64,000 nucleotides of DNA, taken from Vibrio maritimus. Lineage in GTDB: Bacteria; Pseudomonadota; Gammaproteobacteria; Enterobacterales; Vibrionaceae. This document shows, one piece after another, positions 27,659 through 37,406 of this stretch; position 1 is the first letter of the stretch; each line of letters starts with the position of its first letter. The stretch spans positions 1-64,000 of the forward strand of contig BBMT01000020.1 of the NCBI GenBank assembly GCA_000755425.1. Reading direction: 5' to 3'. Position numbers and translations under genes: made by a program. The notes beneath the pieces are model-generated. The model ran no database searches. It worked only from the letters and a program-made list of their open reading frames with translations, and was not told the DNA's origin.

Positions 27659-28387
27659 TTAACCTAGGTAAGCTTCTAGCTCTTCACTGCCACCAATGTG
27701 TTTACCACCGATAAACACCTGCGGTACAGTCGTGCGGCCGCTTACTGCACGTAGAGTCACTGTCGTTGCGTCTTTGCCTAATACGATTTCTTCATACTGA
27801 AGGTTGTGGTCAATCAGGTTTTGCTTCGCTTTCATGCAGAATGGGCAACCTGGCTTAGAGAATACCGTGATAGATTCTTGAGTCTTGTAGCTTGGCGCGA
27901 TGTAGTTCAGCATCGTATCTGCATCAGACACCTTGAACGGGTCGCCTGGCTCGTTTGGCTCGATAAACATCTTCTCTACGACGCCGTTTTTCACCAGCAT
28001 GCTGTAACGCCATGAACGTTTACCAAAGCCAAGGTCATTTTTCTCAACCAGCATACCCATGCCATCGGTGAAGTCGCCGTTACCATCTGGAATGAAGGTA
28101 ATGTTTTCTGCTTCTTGATCTGATTTCCATGCGTTCATAACGAACGTGTCGTTTACTGATACACATAGGATTTCATCCACGCCGTGATCTTTGAACACAG
28201 GAAATAGCTCGTTGTAGCGCGGTAAGTGGCTTGATGAACATGTCGGTGTGAAAGCACCCGGTAGGCTGAATACAATCACAGTCTTGTCTTTAAAAAGCTC
28301 ATCTGTTGTTACGTTGACCCACGCATCACCCTGACGAGTTGGGAATGTCACTTGAGGTACTGCTTGGCCTTCTTTAGATGCAAACAT
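27659..28387 (-). CDS. Hybrid peroxiredoxin-glutaredoxin (Prx5/Grx)
   Basis: A 242-residue fusion that reduces peroxides using glutathione without a separate reductant. Residues 1 to about 165 are a Prx5-type peroxiredoxin with the peroxidatic cysteine in PGAFTPTCSSSHLPRY near residue 50. Residues about 168-242 are a glutaredoxin with the CPFC active site in SKPGCPFCMKAK and the glutathione-binding TVPQVFIGGKHIGG. The frame is intact. This hybrid is known from Haemophilus and vibrios. It is divergent from oxyR, with an OxyR-like site between them, so induction by hydrogen peroxide through OxyR is likely. Confidence 0.95.
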   Translation of the reverse strand: MFASKEGQAVPQVTFPTRQGDAWVNVTTDELFKDKTVIVFSLPGAFTPTCSSSHLPRYNELFPVFKDHGVDEILCVSVNDTFVMNAWKSDQEAENITFIPDGNGDFTDGMGMLVEKNDLGFGKRSWRYSMLVKNGVVEKMFIEPNEPGDPFKVSDADTMLNYIAPSYKTQESITVFSKPGCPFCMKAKQNLIDHNLQYEEIVLGKDATTVTLRAVSGRTTVPQVFIGGKHIGGSEELEAYLG

Positions 28388-28492
28388 ACTAATGTCCTTC
28401 TGGATAATTAAATTCTTGTGAGTCTAGCGTTGCTAACAGAGAGTAGCGTTTATTGCTTTGCTTCGTTGGGACTATTATCAAAAAATGGTTTG

Positions 28493-28538
28493 ATAGTTCT
28501 AATCGTTTATTGTTATGGTATCGATAGTCAAATTCTAT
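28493..28538. promoter_or_regulatory. Predicted OxyR binding site between oxyR and prx/grx
   Basis: An exact ATAG-N7-CTAT module (28524-28538) sits 11 bases before the oxyR ATG. A second ATAG (28493) begins a weaker module 31 bases upstream, about three helical turns away. OxyR recognises ATAG-N7-CTAT units, so autoregulation of oxyR is inferred. Confidence 0.6.
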
Positions 28539-28549
28539 CGGAGCATGCG

Positions 28550-29437
28550 ATGAACATTCGTGATTTTGAATACCTAGTGGCCCTGGCTGAACACAAACAT
28601 TTTCGTAAAGCAGCAGAAGCTTGCTTTGTTAGTCAGCCGACACTAAGTGGTCAGATCCGCAAACTGGAAGATGAGATTGGTACTTCATTGTTAGAGCGCA
28701 GCAGTCGCCGAGTACTGTTTACGGATGCTGGTTTGCAACTGGTGGAGCAAGCAAAGCGTATCCTTAAGGAAGTTAAGACGTTTCGTGAGATGGCTGCGGG
28801 GCAAAGTGGTGAGATGATGGGACCGATGCATATCGGCTTTATTCCCACGGTGGGGCCATATCTACTTCCTCGTATTGTGCCAAAGCTGAAAGAGTCATTC
28901 CCCGACCTTGAACTTTTCCTGCATGAGGCTCAAACACATCAATTGGTTAGACAGTTGGAAGAAGGAAAACTCGATTGTTTAGTGCTGGCGTCAGTCCCAG
29001 AAACTGCACCATTTAAAGAGATTGAAGTCTTTAATGAGCCGATGAGCATTGCGGTGCCATGCGACCATGCTTGGGCAAAACGCGATGAGATAGAGATGGA
29101 TGAGCTGAAAGGGCAAACCGTGCTGTCACTCGGTGACGGACACTGTCTGCGCGACCAAGCCCTTGGCTTCTGTTTTGCTGCTGGTGCGAGAGATGATGAA
29201 CGATTCAAAGCAACCAGCTTAGAGACGTTGCGTAACATGGTGGCGGCAGGAGCAGGCATTACTTTGCTGCCTGAATTGTCTCTGCCTAAAGAGAAAGAAA
29301 AGGATGGCGTGTGCTACGTGACTGCGGTGAATCCGACGCCGTCTCGCAGTATTGTTTTAGCCTATCGCCCAGGCTCGCCGCTGCGTGCGCGTTTTGAGAA
29401 GTTGGCGGAGTCGATTAGTCGTTATCTTAGTACTTAG
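28550..29437 (+). CDS. oxyR: OxyR, hydrogen peroxide-sensing LysR regulator
   Basis: A 295-residue LysR-type activator. I start at ATG 28550 (MNIRDFEYLVALAEHKHFRK) because it gives the OxyR N-terminus with CGGAG just upstream; an in-frame extension to 28418 is not conserved. The helix-turn-helix covers residues 15-40 (HFRKAAEACFVSQPTLSGQI). The two redox cysteines are in LGDGHCLRDQALGFC, spaced as Cys199 and Cys208 in E. coli OxyR, which form the disulfide upon oxidation. The frame is intact. It is divergent from the peroxiredoxin-glutaredoxin gene. Confidence 0.96.
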   Translation: MNIRDFEYLVALAEHKHFRKAAEACFVSQPTLSGQIRKLEDEIGTSLLERSSRRVLFTDAGLQLVEQAKRILKEVKTFREMAAGQSGEMMGPMHIGFIPTVGPYLLPRIVPKLKESFPDLELFLHEAQTHQLVRQLEEGKLDCLVLASVPETAPFKEIEVFNEPMSIAVPCDHAWAKRDEIEMDELKGQTVLSLGDGHCLRDQALGFCFAAGARDDERFKATSLETLRNMVAAGAGITLLPELSLPKEKEKDGVCYVTAVNPTPSRSIVLAYRPGSPLRARFEKLAESISRYLST

Positions 29438-29455
29438 TACTGAAATTCAGATGAT

Positions 29456-29482
29456 AAAAAAGGGGCTTCGCGCCCCTTTTTA
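29456..29482. terminator. Bidirectional terminator between oxyR and mrcA
   Basis: AAAAAAGGGGC-TTCGC-GCCCCTTTTT lies between the two convergent genes, 19 bases after the oxyR stop. Confidence 0.85.
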
Positions 29483-29497
29483 CTTGTTACGTCCAAT

Positions 29498-32144
29498 CTA
29501 GAACAGACTTTCACCGCCTGACTCATCACTAGAGTACAAGGTATCCGTTAGGCTTTCCTGTACGTACTCTGTTGGCTCGGTACCAATCTTGAAGTATTCA
29601 AACATGGTTGAACCATCAGTCTTATTGGTGAGAAGACCTGAGTCACGGTCGATACGCACGCGAGTGATATCGTTTGGCACTTGCTTAGCTACCACTTCGT
29701 GACCTTCAAGCGCCATGCCCATAAAGTCTACCCACGCAGGTTGAGCCGTTTTTGCACCTGCCTCAGCACCGGTGATTTGATCCTTACCTAAGTTCGCATT
29801 TGCCGTTGTGCGGCCAAGCTTTCTTTGGTGATCATCAAATCCAACCCAAGCGGTTGCGACAATACCCGGTCCATAACCGTTGTACCATGCGTCTTTCGAG
29901 TCGTTTGTAGTACCCGTTTTACCGCCCACATCGCGGCGCTTAAGTTTTTGAGCGCGCCAGCCAGTACCATTCCAACCAGTGCCTTCGCGCCAGTTACCAC
30001 CTCCCCAAACGTTGCTGTAGAGCATTTCACGCGTCAGGAACGCGGTTTGCTCGGAGATTACTTTTGGTGCGTAACGTGGCTCGTTGGTTTCCGTTAGGTC
30101 TTCTTCGTTAAATTGCGCGATGTCCAGTGGCTCGATTTCAGAGGCATTGGTTGCTTCTTCAATGCTTGGTGCGGCATCTTCTGTTGCTGCTTTGGCAAAC
30201 TCAGGAGCCTGCATATCAGGACAGTTCTGATGACACACCACTTTCGGGTTTGCTTCAAATTCAACTTTGCCAAATGGGTCTTCAACTTTGCTGATATAGA
30301 ACGGCTCAACATAGTATCCGCCGTTAGCAAATACAGAGAAACCCTGCGCCATTTGAACTGGCGTCAAGCTGCCAGCACCCAGAGCAATGGTCTCTGAACG
30401 AGGTAGTTTAGACTTATCAAAACCAAATCGAGTTAGGTAGTCACGAGTCTCATCCAGACCCACTTCACGCAACACGCGTACCGCCATAACGTTCTTCGAT
30501 TGCGCTAGACCGATACGAAGACGCGTTGGGCCTGTATAGGTGGGCGGCGAGTTTTTAGGGCGCCATGCGGTGCCTGCGCTCTTATCCCATTTATTGATTG
30601 GCGCATCGTTCACGAGACTTGCTAGCGTCATATCCTTATCTAGTGCAGCAGCATAGATAAACGGTTTAATGCTCGAACCTACTTGTCGTACCGATTGTGT
30701 TGCACGGTTAAACTTACTGTGTACGAAGTTAAAACCGCCCACGAGAGATAGCACTGCGCCGTTTTCTGGTTGATGGCAACAAATGCTGTATTGGCATTCG
30801 GCACTTGGCTTAGACGCCACGTGATGGCCGTTGGCTCAGAGACTTGGTCGTCTTCAGTTTGCGCTTCTTTTTCCTCTGGAGACACATCTGGAGTGATATC
30901 GAGATCCGCAGCGCGAACCCAAATCTGCTCACCCACAGCCACGATTTCGCTCGGCGCTTTTGGTGCTGCACCTTGGCGATCATCGGTACGGAACTTACGT
31001 GCCAGTTCATGTTTTCCCAGCTAATGGTCTGTTCGCCGTAGCTTTTTACATAAACCGTAGCGGACTTGTCCGCAACGTTAGTGACCACTGCAGGACGAAG
31101 CTCACCATAGGTAGGTTGGCGACGAAGGTGTTTAGCGATCTCTTCGTTAGTCATCGCCGTTTGACCTGCTTTCCAAAGCACTTTTTCAGCGCCGCGGTAA
31201 CCGTGTCGCTCGTCGTAGTTTAGAAGGTTTTTAATCGCGGCTACGTGCCCTGCTTTTTGCAGCTTAGAGTCAATTGTAGTGGTGATGCGCATGCCTGATT
31301 CGTATGCTTCTTCACCGTAACGACTCACCATCCAAGCGCGAGCAATTTCTGCCACATAAGGAGCGCTCAGCTCGATCTCTGCACCATGAAATTGAGAAAT
31401 AATCGGTTCAGCACGAGCCTCATCAAACTCAGCCTGGGTGATGTATTTTTCAGACAGCATGCGTGACAGCACGACGTTACGACGCTGAGTAGCACGCTCC
31501 ACTGAGTAGATAGGGTTCATGGTCGATGGCGCTTTAGGAAGGCCTGCCAATACTGCAATCTCACTGAGAGTGAGTTGATCAAGGTTACGACCGAAGTACG
31601 CCTGTGCTGCTGCGCCAAAGCCATATGAGCGATAACCCAAGAAGATCTTGTTAACGTACAGTTCCATGATCTCTTGTTTAGTTAGCAACTGCTCAATGTG
31701 CACCGCGATAAAGATCTCTTTTATCTTACGCATAACTTTCTTCTCATTAGATAAGAAGAAGTTACGAGCCAGCTGCTGCGTGATGGTACTCGCACCTTGT
31801 GAGGCACTACCGGACGCGATAACTGCGATTGCAGCACGAGTAATGCCAATAGGGTCGAAGCCAAAGTGGTCGTAGTAACGACTGTCTTCTGTCGCAACAA
31901 GGGCATCGATTAGCTCTTGAGGGATCTCGTCGTAAGAGATTGGAATTCTGCGCTTTTCGCCGAATTGTGCGATCAGCTTCCCATCTTGGCTGAACACCTG
32001 CATCGGTGTTTGTAGTTGGACGTCTTTAAGAGTCGCGACATCAGGTAGCTCAGGTTTTACGTAGTAGTAAAACCCAAAAATTGTGCCGACTCCAAGGAGT
32101 ATGCAAATGAATGCAAGAACCAACAGTCTCTTTATGAACTTCAC
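29498..32144 (-). CDS. mrcA: Penicillin-binding protein 1A (frame broken twice)
   Basis: A bifunctional class A PBP (also called PonA) that polymerises and crosslinks peptidoglycan at the inner membrane. The reconstructed length is 882 residues. After a membrane anchor (residues about 7-28, LLVLAFICILLGVGTIFGFYYY) comes the glycosyltransferase domain, with ATEDSRYYDHFGFD and GASTITQQLARN. The transpeptidase domain follows, with SSIKPF (SxxK serine), SKN and KTGTT. Two bases are missing: a G near 31005 (TGGGCACGT) and a C near 30768 (AACCCAGAA). Both sides are conserved, so an error is likely. It is divergent from pilM, the usual neighbour. Confidence 0.94.
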
Positions 32145-32290
32145 CGAGAATTTCCTAATTAATTGGGGTTACGAGTAGGTAATTACTTGTAGGCTAGGAC
32201 AAAAATATACCTATAGGGTTAATTAACGCTTATTTGAGCGTCGATCTCAACCTTTTCACGTTGTTTATGTATTTGTTGAGGTTATTTTTC

Positions 32291-33267
32291 ATGGCAAGAA
32301 AATGGATCACCGGGATAGATATTGGTCATCACAGTGCCAAAGCTGTTGTCTTGGTTTGTGATGGGAGTGATATCTCCTTGGTTAACCATCTGGAGCTTAA
32401 AGGATGTGATGCTATTTTCTCCGATCCCCACGCCCTTAAACATCAAGATAGTGTTAAGAAACTTAAAATTCTGCGAAAGATTGCGCCGTTATTTCGTAAT
32501 AGTGCGCTATTGTGCTGCCAGAAAGTGCAGTGATCAGCAAAGTCGTCACACTTGAGGCGGGTCTTGAGGGGCAAGAGCAGGAGCTTGCCATTGAGCAAGC
32601 GATGAATCATCAGACGCCTTACCCGATGGATGACATTGCTTTGGACTTTATTAAAGAGACCGAAGAAGACAATGTTGCGGTAGAGGCGTACCGAGTACAT
32701 GTGACCAAACAATCGATCGTCGATAACTGGTCTCACGTGGCCACTAAGCTTGGTTTTCGCCCTACGTTAATGGACACCAACAATGGAGCACTGCGCGGCG
32801 TACAAAGCTGGGTTTGCGCTCATACACCATCGTTGGCAAATCATGCGGTGCTGGATCTTGGTTGCGTACAAGCGACACTGCTTCCACCGTCGGCGCTATC
32901 CCAAGAACTCGCAAAATCATGGGTACTGGAACCTATCCCTGAACTACAAAATCGTGCAGATAGTCAGTTTAAGTCGCTATCTGAAGTGGTGTTTGAGTCT
33001 GTTGCTGGGCGGGTTGCTTCGCAATTGCAGTTGTATCGTTCGGTGGCCGGACAAGAGGCTATCCATGGAGTTATTTTAATGGGAGGGCACGCGCAGCAAG
33101 AGGGGGTGATTGATAGCGTCACTAAGACCTTGTCCTGTCCAATCACCTGCATTGATTTTCAGCGATTATCGACAAGTAAGACCAAATCGTCCCAAGCATT
33201 ATCACCATGCTATGCCTCTGCGGTTGGAGCGGCAATCAATGGTCTGAATTGGCTTAAGAGACATTGA
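32291..33267 (+). CDS. pilM: Type IV pilus assembly protein PilM (one frame break)
   Basis: An actin-like cytoplasmic ATPase-fold protein that binds the N-terminus of PilN and links the pilus motor to the inner-membrane platform. ATG 32291 gives MARKWITGIDIGHHSAKAVV, the FtsA/actin-type phosphate-binding start. One C is missing near 32513 (TGCCTGCCA read as TGCTGCCA); restored, the protein is 325 residues and continues LPESAVISKVV. The rest shows LDLGCVQATLL and GGHAQQEGVID. It is the first gene of pilMNOPQ and divergent from mrcA. The system drives type IVa pili used for attachment and DNA uptake. Confidence 0.92.
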
Positions 33268-33268
33268 T

Positions 33269-33858
33269 ATGAAGATAATCAACCTATTGCCTTGCGAGAA
33301 GCCAAGCGTAAGCAGCATCAACAGCGCTTTATCGCGATGCTTGTTGCGGCGCTGCTCTTTGGTTATTTGACGTCACACCTATTGAATCTGAAGCTAGCGG
33401 GTGAGGTCAGCACTCAACAACAGCGAGTTGCTTATCTGCAAGGCGAAATTGATGACTATCGACGTCAAATCCACGCATTGTCGTCGACCAAAAGTGAACA
33501 GCAGTCTCTAGAAGCTCGCCTTGACTACGTTGATGGGTTGCAGCAACAGCGCAACAAGACAACAGCGGTGATGAATCTACTGCCGACACTGATTCCTTCT
33601 CAAGTCTATGTAGACAAGATTCGTATGCAAGGTGAACAGTTTAAGGTCAGCGGCATCGGGGAAAGTACCGCCTTCCTCGCTCAAATGTTGGATAGATTTG
33701 AGCAATCAAGGATGGTCAATAATGTAGTGCTTCACTCTATCGTTCATGATCGCGAGCGCTTTGGTAATAAATATCAAGCGTTTGAGCTGTCGTTTGCTAT
33801 TGATAGTGCAGCGCTACTTGCCAGCCCGGCCAAACAGCCACAAACAGGAGTGAATTGA
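33269..33858 (+). CDS. pilN: Type IV pilus assembly protein PilN (one frame break near the start)
   Basis: The true start is ATG 33269, two bases after the pilM stop, giving MKIINLLPW. This INLLPW segment is the conserved PilM-binding peptide of PilN. One G is missing near 33293 (CCTTGGCGAGAA read as CCTTGCGAGAA), after which REAKRKQHQQRFIAMLVAAL continues. The reconstructed length is 196 residues. A single membrane helix (about residues 22-40) is followed by a coiled coil (STQQQRVAYLQGEIDDYRRQ) and a periplasmic ferredoxin-like domain. Without restoring the base, the start would be misplaced and the PilM-binding peptide lost. Confidence 0.9.
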
Positions 33859-34442
33859 TGTCACTCGACCTTGAACTTGATGAATTGAGTAGTTGGCCGT
33901 TGATACCACAGCTTATCGTGGTCGGTATTGTGTTTGTGATGGCAGCATTGGTCAGTGGATGGCTGTTGGTGAAACCAAGCCTTGAAGACCTCGATTATTA
34001 CAAACAACAAGAAACTCAACTGAAGAAAGAGCTACAGGTTGTCGCTCGCAAGGCCGCTATGTTGCCTGTGATGTCAGCGCATCTTAGCGAACTTTCTGAC
34101 CATTATGACAGGCTTTTGCGTCAATTGCCTGCTCAGCAAGAGTTAGCAAGCTTGCTCGCAGACATCAACGAGCAAGGCCTCAACAACCACCTTACGTTCA
34201 CTCGCATTAATTGGGGGAAGCGTCAGCCGCAGAAATTTCTATTAAAACTCCCTTTAGATATCGAGCTAACCGGAAGTTATGACGATATCGGCCGCTATGC
34301 ACAAGCAATCGCTGAGCTGCCTCGCATTGTATTAATTGAAAATGCTGAATGGCAGAGAGTTAGTTTGGAAAGCAGCACACTGCACTTTCGAGTCAATGCG
34401 ACTACCTACCAGTTTATTGCGGAGGCGGAAGGTGAAAAATAG
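33858..34442 (+). CDS. pilO: Type IV pilus assembly protein PilO
   Basis: A 194-residue bitopic inner-membrane protein forming heterodimers with PilN in the alignment subcomplex. ATG 33858 overlaps the pilN stop by one base (TGATG), indicating translational coupling. A membrane helix at about residues 17-40 (LIVVGIVFVMAALVSGWLLV) is followed by a coiled coil (LEDLDYYKQQETQLKKELQV) and a periplasmic domain ending in TTYQFIAEAEGEK. The frame is intact. Assignment rests on order and topology plus the typical ELP-rich middle. Confidence 0.92.
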   Translation: MSLDLELDELSSWPLIPQLIVVGIVFVMAALVSGWLLVKPSLEDLDYYKQQETQLKKELQVVARKAAMLPVMSAHLSELSDHYDRLLRQLPAQQELASLLADINEQGLNNHLTFTRINWGKRQPQKFLLKLPLDIELTGSYDDIGRYAQAIAELPRIVLIENAEWQRVSLESSTLHFRVNATTYQFIAEAEGEK

Positions 34443-34937
34443 CACTTTAGCCATATTGATAACTATTGGTTATATGGTTGCAATGCCAATCAGGATTCAT
34501 TGCAACAGTTTGTTTTAACTACAGAATCTAGCGCTGAGCCGCAAAAAATGGCGGCGCGATTGATTCAGTCTTCTAAGGTAGTACTCTTCCAAGAGTCGAG
34601 CAGTCAATCGCCGTTCAGTTTGCCGAAAATGGCAACCCAGCAGAGCCCTGAGCGAGGGCAAAGCTGCTGGCAACCGAAGACCAGGACCAAGCAAGGACTA
34701 GAGCTTTATCGAATTAGCGAACTACAGGTCAAAGGGATCATGAGTAAAAACGGCAAGATGACGGGCTTGGTGATGTTGCCCAATCGACGTGTAGTGAAAG
34801 TGGAAGAGGGGCATTTTCTTGGCGAGAACAACGGTCAAATCAAACAAATAACCGAAAATGCGCTGATTGTAGGCGAGACCTTGTCCGATGGATTGGGATG
34901 CTGGTACCAGAGGCAAATAAAGCTGGCATTGAAGTAA
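34432..34937 (+). CDS. pilP: Pilus lipoprotein PilP (one frame break in the signal peptide)
   Basis: A periplasmic lipoprotein linking PilN/PilO to the secretin PilQ. The start is GTG 34432, overlapping pilO by 11 bases, with GGAGGCGG just upstream. Restoring a T near 34470 (GGTTTATAT read as GGTTATAT) gives MKNSTLAILITIGLYGCNAN, a lipoprotein signal with an LYGC lipobox. The reconstructed length is 168 residues. The C-terminal domain (GLELYRISELQVKGIMSKNG ... VVKVEEGHFLGENNG) is the beta-sandwich that binds PilQ. Without the missing T the lipobox is out of frame and the gene appears to start later. Confidence 0.9.
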
Positions 34938-36673
34938 TGGAGAAACACGTGCAACGTATAGTGGTGCAAGTCATCAATTTTCTTATCTGCGGTCTTGCTT
35001 TGAGTATTGGCTTGCTAACAAGTTGTGAGCTTGCAGCCAATGAGATTACCAACGTCTCATTTCAGCTCAACGAGCAGCGCCAGGGGGTGTTGATAGTTGC
35101 TCTGTCCGAGCAGGGCAGTGCTGTCGATGTCAGTAGCAACGATAATGGGTTGACGATTATGCTTCGGCAAACGAAAGTGACGCCTGAGCATTTGTCTATT
35201 TATGATGTGACCGACTTTGCTACCCCAGTCACCACCATCGAACTTTTTGATGAGTCGCCTCATGTGCGCTTAGCCGTAAAAACCAAACAAGCGGTTGATT
35301 ACCAATACGTGGTAGCTGATGATCAGCTTCGCGTTACCTTCGTTGAGCTTAGCCAAGCTCGCGCTGACGAGAAGGCATTAGAGTCGCGCAACAAAGGTCA
35401 ACTTACCTCGATCAATTTTCAAGATATGCCAGTCCGCAATGTGCTGCAGCTACTCGCTGACTACAATGATTTCAACTTGGTTGTCTCGGATACGGTTCAG
35501 GGCAATTTGACGCTGCGTCTTGATAGTGTGCCGTGGACTGATGTACTCGATATTATCCTACGCGTTAAAGGCCTGGATAAACGAGTCAAAGGGGATGTCG
35601 TGCTGGTGGCGCCGAAGGCAGAACTCGACCAACAGGAAAAGCTTGAACTAGAACGTCATCAACTGACCGAAAAAATCGGTAAGCTTGAGTCCGAAATCAT
35701 CAAGATTAATTACGCCAAAGCTTCTGAAATGGCCGCCATGATAGGTGGCAATGAGACCCTCAGCATGCTATCTGAGCGCGGCTCTGTGACGGTTGATGAG
35801 CGCACCAATTCACTATTGCTTCGCGATCTTCCCGACAATATAGAAGTGATTAAAAGTATTATTGCTGAGCTCGACATACCCGTAAAGCAGGTTCAGATTG
35901 AAGCGCGAGTTGTGACGATTAGAGAAGGTAACATTGAAGAATTAGGGATCCGCTGGGGAGTGAGTTCAACTAATGGCACCACGACAATCGGTGGTTCCAT
36001 AGAAAGCAACCTGGTTGCCGCAGGCAGTGGCAGTGAACTTGAGATAGATGACTTTTTGAACGTTAATTTGCCCGCGCTATCTGATAATGCATCAAGTATT
36101 GCGTTTCAAGTGGCGAGTCTTGGGACTAACACCTTGCTCGATCTGGAGCTTTCAGCACTGCAAAATGAGTCAAAAGCTGAAATCATTTCTAGCCCAAGGC
36201 TGATCACTACCAATAAGAAGTCGGCATACATAGAACAAGGTACTGAGATCCCTTACCTTAAATCCACATCAAGTGGTGCTACAGCAGTGGAATTCAAAAA
36301 GGCGGTGCTGTCACTGACGGTCACACCGCAAATTACCCCAGACAATCGACTGATTCTTGACCTGGATGTTACCCAAGATCAAGTCGGTGAAGTATTGAAA
36401 ACACTAGAAGGAGAAACCGTCGCGATTGATACTCAGCGCATCGGCACGCAGGTTCTAGTGAACAATGGTGAAACTGTCGTGCTAGGCGGAATTTACCAAC
36501 ACACCTTTTCCAATAAAATCGATAAAGTGCCACTTTTAGGTGATATTCCGGGCTTGGGTGCCTTATTTAGACGAACCTATGAAAATATCGGCAAGAGTGA
36601 GCTACTAATCTTTGTGACGCCGAAGATTATTACTCCAACGCCAGCACTCACAGAGCTTGGTAACCCTTTGTAA
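34937..36673 (+). CDS. pilQ: Type IV pilus secretin PilQ
   Basis: A 578-residue outer-membrane secretin forming the gated channel through which the pilus leaves. ATG 34937 overlaps the pilP stop (TAATG). After a hydrophobic signal segment come an AMIN-like region, the STN/N0 domain (SINFQDMPVRNVLQLLADYN), an N1 domain and the secretin core. The core is marked by VQIEARVVTIREGNIEELGI, ISSPRLITTNKKSAYIEQG and VPLLGDIPGLGALFR. The frame is intact. It is the last pil gene before aroK. Confidence 0.95.
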   Translation: MEKHVQRIVVQVINFLICGLALSIGLLTSCELAANEITNVSFQLNEQRQGVLIVALSEQGSAVDVSSNDNGLTIMLRQTKVTPEHLSIYDVTDFATPVTTIELFDESPHVRLAVKTKQAVDYQYVVADDQLRVTFVELSQARADEKALESRNKGQLTSINFQDMPVRNVLQLLADYNDFNLVVSDTVQGNLTLRLDSVPWTDVLDIILRVKGLDKRVKGDVVLVAPKAELDQQEKLELERHQLTEKIGKLESEIIKINYAKASEMAAMIGGNETLSMLSERGSVTVDERTNSLLLRDLPDNIEVIKSIIAELDIPVKQVQIEARVVTIREGNIEELGIRWGVSSTNGTTTIGGSIESNLVAAGSGSELEIDDFLNVNLPALSDNASSIAFQVASLGTNTLLDLELSALQNESKAEIISSPRLITTNKKSAYIEQGTEIPYLKSTSSGATAVEFKKAVLSLTVTPQITPDNRLILDLDVTQDQVGEVLKTLEGETVAIDTQRIGTQVLVNNGETVVLGGIYQHTFSNKIDKVPLLGDIPGLGALFRRTYENIGKSELLIFVTPKIITPTPALTELGNPL

Positions 36674-36772
36674 ATTGGTCATTAATTGAAAAGGATTAAA
36701 AATAAAGTTGCATTAAAGCCACCTTGCTTGATAATTTCGGGTCTTATCACGACTTATCTGTGAGGAATCGGT

Positions 36773-36820
36773 GCCACAAGCCCTTTTTTCCGAGGTTCCT
36801 TTTCGGTCTTTTCTTGTGGC
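36773..36820 (+). promoter_or_regulatory. Stem-loop upstream of aroK
   Basis: An exact 8-bp inverted repeat GCCACAAG (36773) / CTTGTGGC (36813) encloses a nested CCGA/TCGG pair, 38 bases before the aroK start codon. It may be a leader hairpin or a weak attenuator in the pilQ-aroK gap; function unknown. Confidence 0.45.
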
Positions 36821-36857
36821 GATGTCATTGAATTAACGTTGTAAATTAATGCTGAAC

Positions 36858-37376
36858 ATGGCTGAGAAACGTAATATTTTTCTTGTTGGCCCTATGGGTG
36901 CCGGCAAAAGTACAATCGGTAGACACCTAGCTCAACAACTTCATATGGAGTTTGTTGATTCTGATACCGTAATTGAAGAGCGCACTGGCGCAGACATCGC
37001 ATGGGTGTTTGACGTTGAAGGTGAAGAAGGTTTCCGCAAGCGCGAAGAAACTGTCATTAACGATCTAACCGAGCAGCAAGGTATCGTACTTGCGACCGGT
37101 GGTGGTTCTGTGAAGAGCAAAGATAACCGCAACCGCTTGTCGGCTCGTGGTATCGTTGTTTACCTAGAAACCACAATCGAAAAACAACTTGCTCGCACTA
37201 ACCGCGACAAGAAGCGTCCATTACTTCAAACGGATAACCCACGCGAAGTACTAGAGAACCTAGCGGACGAGCGCAATGATCTTTACAAAGAAGTGGCGGA
37301 CTATGTGGTTCGTACTGACGATCAAAGTGCAAAAGTGGTAGCCAACCAAATCGTAAAAATGCTAGAAGAAGGTTAA
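36858..37376 (+). CDS. aroK: Shikimate kinase I
   Basis: A 172-residue P-loop kinase making shikimate 3-phosphate in aromatic amino acid synthesis. The start MAEKRNIFLVGPMGAGKSTI carries Walker A at about residues 12-19. The shikimate-binding DSD motif is in FVDSDTVIEERTG, the glycine-rich loop is LATGGGSV, and the lid is TNRDKKRPLLQ. I chose ATG 36858 over 36849 because it matches the family N-terminus. The frame is intact. It begins the aroK-aroB-damX-dam-rpe-gph-trpS series, with aroB 30 bases downstream. Confidence 0.95.
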   Translation: MAEKRNIFLVGPMGAGKSTIGRHLAQQLHMEFVDSDTVIEERTGADIAWVFDVEGEEGFRKREETVINDLTEQQGIVLATGGGSVKSKDNRNRLSARGIVVYLETTIEKQLARTNRDKKRPLLQTDNPREVLENLADERNDLYKEVADYVVRTDDQSAKVVANQIVKMLEEG

Positions 37377-37406
37377 TCGAAACCTTTTTCATTAGGAGAG
37401 CAAACC

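Noticed and set aside
32145..32290. A small RNA gene between mrcA and pilM
   Set aside because: No terminator-like hairpin or conserved structure is visible; it looks like an ordinary divergent promoter region.
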